DNA from: Oscillospiraceae bacterium | Lineage (GTDB): Bacteria > Bacillota_A > Clostridia > Oscillospirales > Ruminococcaceae | Assembly (NCBI GenBank): GCA_900766795.1 | Contig: CAAFWX010000228.1 | Span: forward strand, 1-5,515 | DNA length: 5,515 bases | Direction: 5' to 3' | In this document: piece after piece, positions 5,515 through 5,515 of the stretch | Layout: each line of letters opens with the position of its first letter | Numbering within the stretch: position 1 is the stretch's first letter | Position numbers and translations under genes: made by a program | Notes under the pieces: model-generated | Databases searched by the model: none | Seen by the model: the letters and a program-made list of their open reading frames with translations, nothing else | What the model was told of the DNA's origin: nothing

Positions 5515-5515
5515 C

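Overview
The window looks like a metagenomic or draft-assembly contig from a low-to-mid GC Gram-positive bacterium of the Clostridia, possibly an Oscillospiraceae/Ruminococcaceae-type gut anaerobe. The evidence is a DUF1934 (YwiB-like) gene directly upstream of argS (a Firmicutes gene pairing), GAAAGGA/AGGGG-type Shine-Dalgarno sites, sigma-A promoters with TGn-extended -10 boxes, and an ArgS whose HIGH motif reads HIGN, as I recall for many clostridial enzymes. The family assignment is a guess; no rRNA or lineage marker is present. The first 20 bases are not biological: they match the 3' end of the Illumina TruSeq read-1 adapter.

Layout. Positions 21-3154 are a leftward (minus-strand) housekeeping operon, read from right to left: ddl (D-alanine--D-alanine ligase, 3154-2078), a DUF1934 gene (2052-1630) and argS (1604 to the left edge, truncated after 528 codons). 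Both intergenic gaps are 25 bases. A near-consensus promoter lies at 3337-3365, so the operon starts with a G+C-rich untranslated leader of about 175 bases that can form competing hairpins. The rightward side begins with a second near-consensus promoter (3481-3509). It drives a small single-domain SCP2-like lipid-binding protein (3553-3900), which ends in a clear intrinsic terminator (3925-3954). After a short AT-rich spacer with two abutting inverted repeats comes a complete 11-TM neurotransmitter:sodium symporter (4064-5410). A 10-bp terminator-type hairpin closes the window at 5490-5514.

Functional picture. The left operon joins a peptidoglycan-precursor enzyme, a small beta-rich protein of unknown role and an aminoacyl-tRNA synthetase. 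The right side holds a putative hydrophobic-ligand carrier and a sodium-coupled amino-acid transporter, apparently as separate units. All coding calls except DUF1934 have clear family motifs. I saw no mobile element, CRISPR array, tRNA, rRNA or defence system. The region is ordinary core genome; the points worth a second look are the adapter end, the start codon of the DUF1934 gene, the ddl leader and the spacer upstream of the transporter.
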